Source: Mycogone perniciosa (Eukaryota; Ascomycota; Sordariomycetes; Hypocreales; Hypocreaceae). Taken from it: a DNA stretch of 64,000 nt. The stretch is from positions 1 to 64,000 of the forward strand of contig JAOALB010000127.1 of the NCBI GenBank assembly GCA_025331125.1, given 5' to 3'. Position numbers and translations under genes: made by a program. Under the pieces are notes generated by a model. The model saw nothing but the letters and a program-made list of their open reading frames with translations. It was not told the DNA's origin and searched no databases. This document shows positions 33,157 to 44,560 of the stretch, piece after piece (the stretch's first letter is position 1; the number at the start of each line of letters is the position of its first letter).

Positions 33157-35771
33157 CTTTCAACTTGACTTGTGATAGCATCACGATGGTATTCACACCA
33201 TAACCTCAGGGTAGTTTAGACATTACTGAAGAGAATGTGGTGAAGTACTCGGATTTTTGTTTCATTGGCAAATCTCTAATTTTCCTAGGGCCCTGGGGCA
33301 TGAGGCTAGCTCCATTGCGAAGAGAGACGACGGTAATGTGAAAACAGTAAATCCCAAAGCATCTTCGTTGTTTTCGCATTCTCTCACTCCGAAGGAGCAC
33401 TTCCCCGGCTCAGGCCACCTTGACAAAGTCTTCAAAGCTAAAAACTCACCGGATTGGAGAGAATCAAGAGACATTTGAGAAATTAAACTGTCTCAAATTA
33501 GGGCCAACAGTGTGGAAACTGGCTTACTCCCCATAGGGTCTCAAAGGGTTACATGGCTCTACTCCATATATGATCTGGCATCAACGAGAGGCCTCACGTA
33601 ATGACACTGACTGCTTTCATTTCTCCTAATTTTGTGTCCCTGCCATTCTCCCAACTTTCTGACCGTTGGACCGTTCTCCTTTCTCCATTGATGAAGAGTG
33701 GCTGGCTGAGCAGCACGTCACACCAATCATGACCGCTTCTCTGGAGATGCCAATTCACTATCACGAACATGCTTTATCAATCCTCAAGATAAAAGGAAGC
33801 CCGCCAGGGGTGTGAATGGAAAACATAAGGATACATGAAGCAGTCTTCTACATCCCTGTGACTACAACACCACACCTCTGGTCATGATGGTCTCCATCGA
33901 CATCCTCAAATCCGGCACTACTGGTTACGGCCTCCTTTTTCAGGAAGGGCAGTAGTCTACTCAAGCTTAGCCACCCACCACCTGCAACGCAAATGCCCAA
34001 AACCGTCAGTCATAGGGACACACCGGTATACATCCTGGAAGTGTTTCCCCCCCTTCCGCGGATATCAAGGCGCGGTTGTCAGTCAGGCGACCCACGGATA
34101 AACAAGCAGGGTGTGGGGGCATAGTAGTAGGTACGAGTACTCCGTACTGCTCGGCAATAATGGCTTCATGCGCGCATAGACTCTAGACGCCATGCCGCGT
34201 ATCTCGTCTCGGCCGTTTCTGACTAGGCGACAGTCTCGGGGATTGGCTTGCTCATACGCACTAGGATGCTTCGTCGGCCGTTAGCGGACGGACTTGCGAA
34301 AGACATGCAGACCGACAACATACAAGACGCACCTAATCTAACGGCTGGCTGATGGGGGTAAGCTCGCCAACCGGGCTTAAGCATTATCCCTGTCATCTCC
34401 TTACTCGTAGGCTCACTCACCGTCCTCAAACAAAGGGCCCACTGCTTCAAAGAAGAGAAGGCCTTCTCACGAATGCTACCACATACTGCTACCTCGTGGT
34501 AAGCTAGCTTGCTAACGGGGTCGTCTTGCTTCGCTAATCGGAAGAAGGCTGCGTACACCAATTGTTCAGTGGTGTGCGAGTGCGTACTCATCAAAGGCAT
34601 CTACATATATCAGTCATTGTTTCTTCGCATCCATTTCCCACACTGGCAAGACAAACAGGGCCCATGCGTTCTGTACATCCTGCCTACGTGTCCATGCTCG
34701 TAAACCAGCTTGGACATTGGAACACAGGAGGACAAGGCGGGCGCAGGAGGAAATGTGTGTGGAGGCAACGTACGCGGGCCATGCCGGGAGAAGAGGGGAC
34801 GCATGCATGACAACTTGGCAAGGCTCTCTCTTTGTCATTAATAGTACCCCGTCTCTTCCTGTTTACCCACCTGCCCTTTGGCCCCAGTGCCTGTCTTGTA
34901 ATGCCGCGTTCAACCTTGTCATATTCTGCATCTGCGTCTCATGCCGTCCTTTTCCCGTATAGGAATGAGACAGCAGACCGGAAGCATACGCATGAGACAA
35001 GTCATCGGCTGCGACAGAGTAGAATTCGATCCCGTCAATCGCAACTCGTAAGCCCTATCGCTAGCAATCAGACCTCACACACTTGTCCGTTCTCACAGTC
35101 ACTAAGCTGAGACGTGCCTATACGGGGTACGGAGTAAGCTGGGCCAAATGAGCGAGAAAGGTGATAGAAAAGTTGGGAGATGGTAGTACTATGGGATGAA
35201 GTGGAGGGCGTATGAGAGGTGCGTTCCGGCGGGTCAGTTTTGGTGTCCGGCGGTTAATCGACGAATCACTGACCCGGCTGTGATGTGACGAGATATGAGA
35301 CACGCACATATACCCGCAGGACCACATAAGTTCTTGCGAATTCCACACAAGCCACACCATTTCCGCCAGAAGCGATAACAAATGTCGATTGCAAGTCTAT
35401 CCCAAAACACTTGGCATCAGCCGTCTTCTCCTAGCCGAACTAGACGCGGTCAGTCGCCGACAAGTCGCCTGTCGCCTGTCGCCAGATTTAACCGAACTAA
35501 ACGAGCCCGCTCGGCCTGAATCGCGGTTCACAAATTGCGTAGTAATACCCTTGTGGTCATTATTGTGACAGCCGTGCTGTATTGCATGAAAGTATCTCTA
35601 CATGCATACGGGAGGAAAAAAAGCTCTTCGTATTCCACCTTGATGCAGATGATAAACGTTAGGCCAAACGCCCCCATCCTACACGCATGCGCCTGCCCGG
35701 CCTTGATTCTTGTTATCCGCGGTAGTTTCCAGTTCAACCAACGTTGCCGAGGTTGCAGATGCTGGCCCCGT
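33157..35771. other. Intergenic; one weak small-gene candidate
   Basis: No strong gene. The minus-strand frame 34223-34600 (125 codons) contains THTTEQ-like and LKQWALCLRT segments. It also has a well-formed 72-nt intron-like stretch (GTGAGT at 34420 to CATCAG at 34349) whose removal keeps frame. This is too little to call a gene. CGGAGTA-type words lie near 34132-34148 and 35126. The right end is the 3' side of the RTA1 gene. Confidence 0.4.
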
Positions 35772-37028
35772 CTACCATAGTGCATTACTGTCCACCAGGT
35801 CCTTCTGCGCCCGCTTCTCTGATCTGTCGCTTAGCCTCCTGGAGCTAAAGGTCCGGACGGATATTGGCGACGGAATCATCGGGCTTGGCGGCTTGCTGCT
35901 CGGTTTTGGAGATGTTGGCAAGCCATACGAGCCGTATGTTGGTGGTGGTCTAGAATCTCGTAGGGGTCTCTGGGTGGATGGTGAAAACTGCATTCGAATG
36001 TTCGGGTCATAGCGATGATGCGTTGCGTAGCCAAAAGGCTGATTTAGCGGAGGAGGCACATGCCTCTTGAGCCGTCGAGGGGATGTTGTTGCCCATGAAG
36101 ATCCAAAGGCGACCCCAGGGTGTCCAATTGTCATGAGAGCGCAAGCCAGCAATGGTACCGATCCAACCACAACCATAAAAGCGGGTTGGCTCTGGAAGAG
36201 TCCATTGTGTAAATCGCTAGCCATTTCGACAATCCGGTAAATCGAGTAGCCGAGGAGCAAGATAGTTGACGCTTCCATGCCTACTCCCCATGTTAATAAA
36301 CCCTGCAAAGCATATCATTCAATGGCTTGTTACGTACATCGAAGAAACCGTGAAAATCGAGTAGATAGATAGGCATCGGAATGTTTGGGGTCTGGAGCAT
36401 CTCCGCCAGAGCCCAGGCCTAGTATGAAGTAGACATACAGTCCCGCAGAAGTTAATAATGCAACTGTCTGAACGCCGAGGCCTCCCGCTATGATATAGGC
36501 GCTTTGTGATCGCTTTCCATGAAGTCAGTGACAAAACTCGTCAAGGGGAGAAATCTTCTGAGGGCATACGATTATTCCACCATAGCCATAAGCCATGAAC
36601 ACGATGCCAATAACCTGAGTGATCAGGCCGGTGATGAATAGCGCCTGTAGAACGAACGCTGTGATTATTGGCTGGCAGGGGCTAAAATCCTCTCCATAGA
36701 CAGCAAGAATGTGCGGCAAGACAATGAAAACGGCGCTAGACATGAACGCTGGACCTAGGACGGTCCCTAGGAGCATCAAGGCGAAGTAGCCTGGGTGGCT
36801 ATGATCTCCATGGAGAAGTAACCGTCCCGTACAGCCGAGAACTTCGAGTAATAGCCCGGTTGCCAGAATGGCTGAAAACCCCGATGTTCGGAAACGGTAT
36901 CCCAAGTAAAAGGTCACGGGTGTTAGGAGGGAATAAGCCGCAAGGAGGACAGCATTGCCTCCAACGTTAGGATCATGCGTTAGGAAACCACCCTCAACGA
37001 GACAGTTTGAACCACAGTCTTCTGCCAT
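35772..37028 (-). CDS. RTA1-like seven-transmembrane protein
   Basis: The model has three exons on the minus strand: 36570-37028, 36338-36512 and 35772-36280. They encode 380 residues. Both introns are 57 nt (GTATGC ... GAAAG and GTACGT ... AGTAG, the second with a TTAAC branch site). The nearer TTTGCAG acceptor would leave a 35-nt intron and break the frame. The protein has a short polar N-terminus, then hydrophobic segments including NAVLLAAYSLLTPVTFYLGY, GYFALMLLGTVLGPAFMSSA and FVLQALFITGLITQVIGIVF. A cytosolic loop (SRFLRCMEAS) follows, then STILLLGYSIYRIVEMA and ALMTIGHPG. This is the pattern of the RTA1/lipid-translocating-exporter family. The C-terminal 110 residues are Pro/Ser-rich and cytosolic. 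Family members affect sensitivity to azoles, sterol-active compounds or lipids; the substrate here is unknown. Confidence 0.85.
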
Positions 37029-39796
37029 AATGTGAAGTTGATGCGGTCATGTCAAGGCCGGGCAGCCGTGAGCAGGAGAACATACGAACGGAAGACGGTT
37101 GCAGGACCCAACATATATCTACATGACGATAGATGGACATCGGCAGACAGAGGCAGGGGTTACGCATGCAGCCCGACGGCATGGGACGGATGAGTTATGA
37201 CGGAGAAGCCATTACTATCCACCGAGTGTGTTACTCAACACCGTCAACAACAGCTTTTCTCCACTACCACGCCCGCTCTTGATGGGAGCACAGCATCTCG
37301 ATAGCAGGATGGGGCCAATGGCAGGGCCCGTCTCCTGTCTCGGGGGAGGGGCTGGGCTGGAAAAGCTTGACAAGATGTGGCCCTATACCTAGGTAGATAC
37401 TACCTGTTGGTTGACAATGGACGCTGCCGGCCTGGTCGTATGTGACGACACAGCACAGGGGTGGAGAGGAGGATGGAGGAGCAGCAAAGAGAGGGGAGAA
37501 TGAACCCGACAGTTTGGTTCAGCCGTGTGTTGGCCTATAAAGGCAGGCAATACGGAGTACGGTGTGCAGAGGATAGATCGGCGACGAGCAATGAGTGAAT
37601 TCACAAGGACGCTGTGCATGCCCAAGACTGTGCTAGGTTGCAGCAGTAGGAGGAGGATGCATGTATAGGCGCATGTCCTCATATGAAACCCTGCCCGTAA
37701 CCATAATTTGACGGCCGTTGGTGATTCGTTCGTGGTGCCATTGTTGACCAGTCTGCCAATCATGGGGCTAGGCCAGGGGGGGCGTCTATGGAGAGAAGAA
37801 CTCTCCCAGAGTCTCTCACGATAATGGCCTGTTCATACTCGTAGGGCGTTTCTCGAGCCTTGAAAATCATGGGTGTGGTCCACTGCCACTGCCGAAGCAC
37901 GAATGCTTCCAATGAGAATCCGCCCTCCCCCCAACCAGTGGGTTTAGGATGGATGGATGGATGGATATGGCAAGGAAGAGCGAATTGTACGGAGTACGAG
38001 TAGTGCATCCTTGACAGTTTATGGTTTCGCAGATTGGGGGCTGGACCTATCCATCTCAGGAAGAATGCGGCTGCGGGAGCACTGGAGGGCGGACGAGTCG
38101 CCTGCAGACTCACGGGCAGATGATGGATCCACTACTCCATACCCATACGAGTACAGCTACTCGTACATACATACAGATGGTAGATCCACCGCAGCTTAGC
38201 GAGGGTCTGAGTGCCTGCTGTACTCCGTAGTATGGTATGTTATGTAGGACGGGGGTTGGAGATTTCGCCTTATGCCCGAGTCAGGAGCTTAGAACCAACA
38301 ACTGGATCAACACGACCCAGTTTGACCTGGGGAAGAAGAAAAGTGTGTTGGGCCAACAGAGCCTGACTGCCGATCCGCACGGCCCGAAGCAAAGATGACT
38401 GTCTAGCGGACGCGTTTCGCCGGTTTGGTCTGGAGGAGGGAGTTGGTTTTTTTTTCTGTAGGAGAAAATGAATGAGGGGGTTTGGATTGAGTTGTGAACC
38501 GTTCAATTACGAAGGAGTAGATACCTGGCGTACTCGTAATAATAGTCCATACTAGAAGTGCGGGAGAACCAACAACCCCGCTAAGGATCGCCTACGAGTC
38601 CCTCTAGTGGTGGTGGTGAACTTCGTACTAGTACTGCAAAGGATACCGATCATACCCCCAAACTCGTAAGCTTGCATAATCGCCTGTTGACGACAGAATC
38701 ATAAAAAGGATGAATGGGATGATGGATGTGACCCACGAGAGGCCAGGATTCCCAGTCAAATGAATTACAAATTACGGAGTACATACAGGGAAATGCGGAG
38801 GAGCCACTCCGACTTCACCACTGCCCCCAGGCTGTCATGTGTTAACCTAGCCTCTACGAGTAACTGTCGTAGTTATTGTGTTTCCCCATCCAGATTGCAT
38901 CTGCAGGTGCAGTGTAACCATTATTACTACGAGAATCTCCATGACAAACTACTACATGCATCAGTAAGCCAGGCTCGTAAATGCCTGAACTGGTTGACTG
39001 TGTGGCGGTTATTGTGGCGGGCTCTTCATCCAAGCCGCCCGGCCGATCGAGTGGGTGCCCTTTTCTTACGAGTGAGTAATCGATCTTTTATTAACCACCA
39101 GCCCATACCTATTCTGTATTTCCGGTGCTGAGGATCTAAGATCCATCGTACAGACGTCCTCTCTCCACTCATCTGATTTTTACTATTACTACGAGTACTA
39201 CTTTTACGGAGTACTTCTACTAGTAATAGGCAATTCATTCAAGCACTGTACAAAGTAGGTACCTCAAGATGCGGACAGCCACGCTCCGGATACAGCGGGG
39301 CCTTGCGCCTCAGCACGCGCCAATAACGGAGCGTGGAAAGCCACAACGCTCCATACTCCGTACTTGTTGCGTAGGCACCTAAATCTGCTGCTCAACCTGC
39401 GTATGACATCAAACGCCTCACCCGCAAATCACGTTAGGTTACGAGGCTTGGATCGAGGCTGAGCCAAATCGTGAGAACTTGACGCGTGTGCTTTGCTTCA
39501 GCCGTTTCGCATTTCTATTTCCAGATTCGAAAAGCAACCGCATAATTAAGCTGCGTCCGTCTTGCAGCGCACGTCTCAGAGAGGCCTCTCACATTGATGG
39601 AAGCATATCAGCTTGACGCACAATCGCACATCGGTTGTGTTACTTCCAGCTCTGACCGAAACACCCGCTCAAGCCCTTCATCTCCCTTGTCCTTCAATCA
39701 CCCCAACAACTTCATCTTCTAAGGTCCACAACATAGGAGAAAAGAGCCTCGTTCTTGCTTACTTATGCCCACCGCTGAGTGGGCTAGTCGTCAATC
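37029..39796. other. Intergenic, no gene seen
   Basis: A divergent promoter region between the RTA1 gene (minus) and the arrestin gene (plus). It contains a GGAT microsatellite (37947-37966) and several TACGGAGTA-type words (about 37551, 37987, 38774 and 39209). The last 250 bases before 39797 are pyrimidine-rich and probably leader. Confidence 0.5.
37947..37966. repeat. GGAT microsatellite, five units
   Basis: Five perfect GGAT copies, intergenic. Confidence 0.9.
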
Positions 39797-41458
39797 ATGT
39801 CTATCAAAATAGCACTCGACAATCAGCCTGAATTCTATACCAATCTCGACGTTGTCTCCGGCAGGGTCCTGCTGGCATTGAACAAGACCGAGCAGGTCGG
39901 TAGCATAGTCGTCAAGCTTGAGGGCGAGTCTACCACGGCCTTGCAGATACCAAGAAACTATGGCTACGAACCCGGCAGCCGAGGAGCTGGTCCACCTCCA
40001 GGCCCGCCCGGAAGCATCATGACTGAGAACCACAAGATTCTATACAAGATCGAGAAGGTCTTCCCGGACGAATACTATGAAAGCTCGTCCAATCCGTACG
40101 GTTCCTATCCCCTGGACCCTGGCCAGTATGAGTTCCCCTTCAGGTTTAAGCTGCCCATCAACAACGCCTGTAGCGACCCCGCGGCCATGGCTAAGATTGG
40201 TGGCATTGGTGGTTACGGCGGATATGGATCTGGGGGCGGTCTCTTTGGAATTGGAGGCGTTCGGGTTATGGACGGGACCAAACAGTTATATCTCCGACAT
40301 GTTACTGCGACATTGCCGCCATCTCTAACCGGCTACCCTATGGAGGCAGAAATCCGGTACTACCTCAAAGTCACAGTCCAACGACCCGGGTTCTTAAAGG
40401 AAAACTGGCGCTTCCAAATCGGCTTCAAGTTTCTACCCATTGAGCCGCCTCGGGCCCCGATCACTGGTCAGGAGGTTTTTGCTCGCCGGCCTTTCACCTT
40501 CCGGCCTCGTACCCCACAACCGCAGAAAAAGAAGTCATCATTATTCGGCAAGAAGGGCAATGAAACGCCAGATTCTTTGGATCCTGGTGATACCGCTCTC
40601 GCTCCGTCGGTGGAACTATCAGCTCGCTTACCGCATCCTGCGGTCCTCACATGTAACCAGCCAGTCCCCCTTCGACTCATCGTCAAGAAACTCGTAAACA
40701 GTGCTGAGCAGGTCTATTTAATATCATTTCAATTGGATCTAACCGGCATTACCGAGGTTCGCTCACACGGCATGTTCAACAGGAAAATCAATCGTTGGGT
40801 GGTTGCTTCCAACTCAGAGCTGAGCATTCCCCTATGTTCGCCCCAAGACGAGGTGGGCAAAGAGATGGAGCTTCCTGATGAACTCTGGAGGAACAAAACA
40901 CTTCCGAACACCGTTGCTCCATCCTTCAATACTTGTAACCTTTCTCGAAGATACGAGATGGAGCTGAAACTGGGAGTATGCTGGGGCAAACCAAAGACGG
41001 GTCTTATAGCAAAGGACCCCTTCAACCAACCGCAAACCATATTTCTGCCACTACACTTTGCCCAAATCAACATCTTCTCTGGCATCACGCCGCCACCAGA
41101 GCTCCTGGCGGTGACTAGGACCACCCGACCTGGGGCAGTAACAGTCTCTGCTCCTCGATTGCCTCCTCGAAATAATTCTGTTTCCGGACCCAGTACTCCC
41201 TCAACCCCTATCACACCGTCTCAGCCGCCGGTTAGCCAACCAGCAATGCCTCCACGACCGCCCCAGGATCCTCTATATCCTCCACAGCTGACACCAGGCC
41301 AGACAGCGCCTGATTATGACGATGCACCACCGCCAAGCTACGATGAGGCCATGGCGGAGAATTTGTCAGGGCCGTTTGACGGGCTGCGCCCTCGACCGGC
41401 TTATAGTGGTGTGACGAACGAGAATGCCCCAAGCCAAATGCCGCCGGAAAAGAGCTGA
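39797..41458 (+). CDS. Arrestin-domain protein with PY motif (ART-like adaptor)
   Basis: A single open frame of 553 residues. The N-terminal half begins with an arrestin-N strand pattern (IKIALDNQPEFYTNLDVVSG, then VGSIVVKLEGE) and the C-terminal half is an arrestin-C domain (SVELSARLPHPAVLTCNQPV ... KINRWVVASNSELSIPL). A glycine-rich insert (GGIGGYGGYGSGGG, about 135-150) sits inside the first fold. The last 120 residues are Pro-rich with APPPSYDEAM, a PPxY motif for binding the WW domains of an Rsp5/HulA-type HECT ubiquitin ligase. Fungal proteins of this kind direct ubiquitination and endocytosis of plasma-membrane transporters or receptors. The exact cargo is not predictable. The ATG at 39797 starts directly on the conserved fold. 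Confidence 0.88.
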   Translation: MSIKIALDNQPEFYTNLDVVSGRVLLALNKTEQVGSIVVKLEGESTTALQIPRNYGYEPGSRGAGPPPGPPGSIMTENHKILYKIEKVFPDEYYESSSNPYGSYPLDPGQYEFPFRFKLPINNACSDPAAMAKIGGIGGYGGYGSGGGLFGIGGVRVMDGTKQLYLRHVTATLPPSLTGYPMEAEIRYYLKVTVQRPGFLKENWRFQIGFKFLPIEPPRAPITGQEVFARRPFTFRPRTPQPQKKKSSLFGKKGNETPDSLDPGDTALAPSVELSARLPHPAVLTCNQPVPLRLIVKKLVNSAEQVYLISFQLDLTGITEVRSHGMFNRKINRWVVASNSELSIPLCSPQDEVGKEMELPDELWRNKTLPNTVAPSFNTCNLSRRYEMELKLGVCWGKPKTGLIAKDPFNQPQTIFLPLHFAQINIFSGITPPPELLAVTRTTRPGAVTVSAPRLPPRNNSVSGPSTPSTPITPSQPPVSQPAMPPRPPQDPLYPPQLTPGQTAPDYDDAPPPSYDEAMAENLSGPFDGLRPRPAYSGVTNENAPSQMPPEKS

Positions 41459-42030
41459 CGAGAGAAGTCCTAAATGTATCTTTATGTTTTCTGACGATTC
41501 CATGAGCTATGAGGTTTCCACAGGGCCGGGAGAAGGGAGAAAGGACTGGACAAGATAGAGGATGGGAGTGACTACTAATGAGCATACATCAAAAAGTTTT
41601 CTTCTCGTACAGTGTTGGCACAAACAGAGTCTCCTTCGGTCTAGGAAAGACATCGTGCATAATGGAATAACGTTGTCTTCTTAGAACCACAGTCTCACGG
41701 GCATAATGTTTTGTCGCGAATATAAAACCGCCTCGATAACAATTACTTCGTAGTTATTTTACAAACAATATTCTGCATGTAGAGAGAGTTAAACATAACT
41801 GATAATCAAGAAGCAATTGTGCCATTGATGCCTATGTACCTCCGAAAGGTGTCTTGCCGCCCTGCATTTGGAGCTTCCGTCGATACGGTGACGTCAGCGC
41901 TGTCTCGGCCTCCCTCCCACCTTCAACCACCCAAATAGAACATCCACGCCTCAACCACATTGACCTGTGACAGCGCAATCAAGTTCTCTCGACTCTTTCA
42001 CACAAGCCTACCCAATGCCATGCGACAGCT
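41459..42030. other. Intergenic between arrestin and lipase genes
   Basis: About 570 bases between two plus-strand genes: the 3' region of the first and the promoter of the second. No motif stands out. Confidence 0.6.
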
Positions 42031-43110
42031 ATGAGGAGATGGCTCCTCAGTTATAGCGCATCCCTATCCGCAGCGCATCATGAGCTCTTGCGCCCGCCGC
42101 GCTCAAAGCCGCACTCACCATGGCGACTACACTCTCGTCTCCTAACAACCGGACGAGTCTTGCGCCATAGCAACGATCCTCGCATCCGCGACCTCGGAAA
42201 ACAGATTTCAGACGATTATGCCTCCCTCCGCGAGCACTACGGTAAACCCCTTCCCCCCTTCTCCCTCCTCTTCCCAGAACAAATCTAACATTCTCTCCCA
42301 GCTACGCCCAAATACCCCATCGTCCTCGCCCACGGCCTCCTCGGCTTCTCCGAAATCCAACTCCTCAAATCCCTCCCCACAATCCAATATTGGCACGGTA
42401 TACAGCAAGCCCTCACCACCAACGGCTCCACCGTCATAACCGCCTCCGTCCCGCCCTCTGGCTCCATCCAAGACCGCGCCGCCAAACTCGCCCTCGACAT
42501 AGCCTCCCAGAGCAAAGCCTCTCCCGTCAACATCATAGCGCATAGCATGGGCGGCTTGGACGCACGATATATGATATCCCGTTTACAAGCTGCGCCCACC
42601 AGCGTGCGCGTCGCCTCGCTCGTAACTGTAGCGACACCGCATCGCGGAAGTCCGTTTGCGGATTTCCTAGTTGACAAGGGAGCGGGTCCGATTCATCTCC
42701 CCCGATTGTATGGTCTTATTCAACGCACTGGGCTAGGAACCCAGGCGTTTGAACAGCTGACTACAAGGTACATGACTGAGGAGTTTAATCCCGAGGTTGT
42801 GGATGATCCGTCGGTGAGGTACTTCTCCTATGGGGCTGCTATTGATGAGCCTCCGTTGTTGGGTGCGTTCAAGATTCCGTATCGGGTGATTGAGAAAGTG
42901 GAGGGCGCGAACGATGGGTTGGTGAGTGTGGACAGTAGCCGTTGGGGAACGTATAAGGGGACCTTGATAGGAGTGAGCCATCTCGATTTGATCAATTGGT
43001 CGAATAGATTGCGGTGGACAGTGCGCGAGTGGATGGGCTTCCAGAGGACATTCAACGCCGTAGCCTTCTATCTCGATGTCGCAGACATGTTAGCCAAGGA
43101 GGGTTTATGA
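42031..43110 (+). CDS. Alpha/beta-hydrolase lipase (triacylglycerol-lipase-like)
   Basis: The model has two exons (42031-42241 and 42302-43110) with a 60-nt intron (GTAAAC ... CCCAG), giving 339 residues. The core begins PKYPIVLAHGLLGFSEIQ, with the HG oxyanion motif. The nucleophile lies in IIAHSMGGLDARY (Ser152). The acid is Asp275 in EGANDGLVSVDSS and the histidine is His297 in GVSHLDLINW. The triad is therefore complete. The N-terminal 60 residues are basic, rich in Arg/Ser/His and poor in acidic residues, which resembles a mitochondrial targeting segment; this is an inference. There is no signal peptide for secretion. Relatives are annotated as lipases or esterases acting on acylglycerols. 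It converges on the tiny TM protein gene 431 bp away. Confidence 0.88.
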
Positions 43111-43541
43111 CATGGGGGTAAGAGATCACTGGTAGAGAATCTTGGCTATTTTAAAAAACTGGATTGTTGAAGGAGGTATCAGTAGTATTAGAATATAGAA
43201 TCCAGCATTCTGGTCACAAGCACGAGCGTCTCCAGTCCCGCCACCGAAGCTCGCAACCGTGAACGCCTATATACATGACATCCGAGCATCGAGCATCGCA
43301 CATAGATGGTGACCAATTGACGACGACGTGAGGATGATGCTAAATAGCCGGCTGGTGTCGCCCATGGATCGGGAGGCCAGGAGTTGCTTTGCTGCGCCGC
43401 GCCGCTGGTATACCACGCTGAAATGTCGTAACACCATTTCCCCATTTGACACTTTAAGGTCCATTACTGCGTCCCTTCTCGACATGCACCAACGCCAAAC
43501 CCCCCGCTCCCTCGGTCATAGTAGGCCTCTCAAGACATCGT
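43111..43541. other. Short convergent intergenic region
   Basis: About 430 bases between the convergent 3' ends of the lipase and small TM protein genes. No feature is recognised. Confidence 0.6.
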
Positions 43542-43812
43542 CTAGATCTGAGACTTGGCGGCCTTTCTCTTCGCGAGCTGCTTGTAAATCCAGGTGGCAA
43601 TGAGACCGGAACCGACTTGGAGGGCAGAGTTAGTAGCCGCTCAGGTACTTAAAAAAACATGAGAACAAAGCCAGTGAGTGAGACAACATACCAACAAAGA
43701 CAATGCAGAAAACCACGATAACACCGGGGTTCTGAGAGGCCCAGTTGTCGCGCTTGGCCAGTCCGTGCATGACACCGTCACGGGCAGCGATAACGCTCTT
43801 GATAGCGGCCAT
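43542..43812 (-). CDS. Small single-transmembrane protein, unknown function
   Basis: The model has two exons on the minus strand (43692-43812 and 43542-43615) with a 76-nt intron (GTATGT ... TCCAAG, with a GCTACTAACTC branch region). They encode 64 residues. The N-terminal 30 residues are mixed-charge (MAAIKSVIAARDGVMHGLAK). They are followed by one hydrophobic helix, PGVIVVFCIVFVVGSGLIA (about 29-47), and a basic tail KQLAKRKAAKSQI. The tail resembles a cytosolic anchor of an ER or mitochondrial membrane protein, but I do not recognise the family. The clean splice sites, codon use and classical branch point support a real gene despite its size. Confidence 0.75.
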
Positions 43813-44470
43813 TGTGTCTGGAGGAGAGGGGATTAATTACTCTGTAGGTCTGGAGTGGTCAGCTAAGAGAACTCCTGGTTTTTTTCTCTGAAAATTTCAG
43901 GGCGAATCGATGGATGAGATGATTGGAGGGGGAATTGGGTGTTGCGATGCGAAAGAGCGATTCTAATCAATGTCATTGAACAGCTGCATGAGCTGTGGAG
44001 AGCTTGACGAGAATGACGTTGGCGCTGTTCCCGGCATTGCATCTGGTATTATTCCTAGGTACTAATGCCGGAGACGGCGCCTGAAACAACGCATGCGCAT
44101 GCAAGCCATTGATTAAAACGCAGCCATTGAGCCGTCGCAAACATCTCAACCGGAATTGAATGTGTTTCAATAGGAGAAAAGTACCTTTTGTTGCGGTCGG
44201 AGGCGTGAGAGAGACGAGACCTGGAGATGGAGGAGCAGCAGAGACCTGTAGGTCGCGTTAGCGGAATGCCCTGAGATTTTGTTTGAGGCGCGAGAGCTCT
44301 GGGCATGGTCTGCGAAAAGTGGGGAAGCACGTCACGGACCACTCGCTGGTGCACACATACAGTTGAAGGTGTAAGCCAACCTCAGACAGGGACCGGACCA
44401 AATTGGCTTGTTTAACGACGAGTCGACCGACAGACGAGACGGAGGGAGGCTTGAGAGAGACGTTGGCCAA

Positions 44471-44560
44471 GGACGAGAGAAGGAAAAAAAAGAAGAAGAA
44501 AAGAAGAAGGAAAGAAGGAAAGCGAAAGGCAGTGAGGAGAGTGAGAAGGACAAGAAAAAA
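44471..44560 (+). repeat. Polypurine tract
   Basis: About 90 bases almost entirely A and G (AAGAAGAAGAAAAGAAGAAG-type). On the minus strand this is a CT-rich tract upstream of the small TM protein gene, a common element of fungal promoters. Confidence 0.7.

Noticed and set aside
34293..34332. Second intron in the 34.2-34.6 kb candidate
   Set aside because: Only 40 nt, below the usual minimum for these fungi.
36303..36337. 35-nt intron in the RTA1 gene using the TTTGCAG acceptor
   Set aside because: Too short for a fungal intron and it shifts frame. The acceptor at 36281 gives 57 nt, a TTAAC branch site and the conserved LRCMEAS loop.
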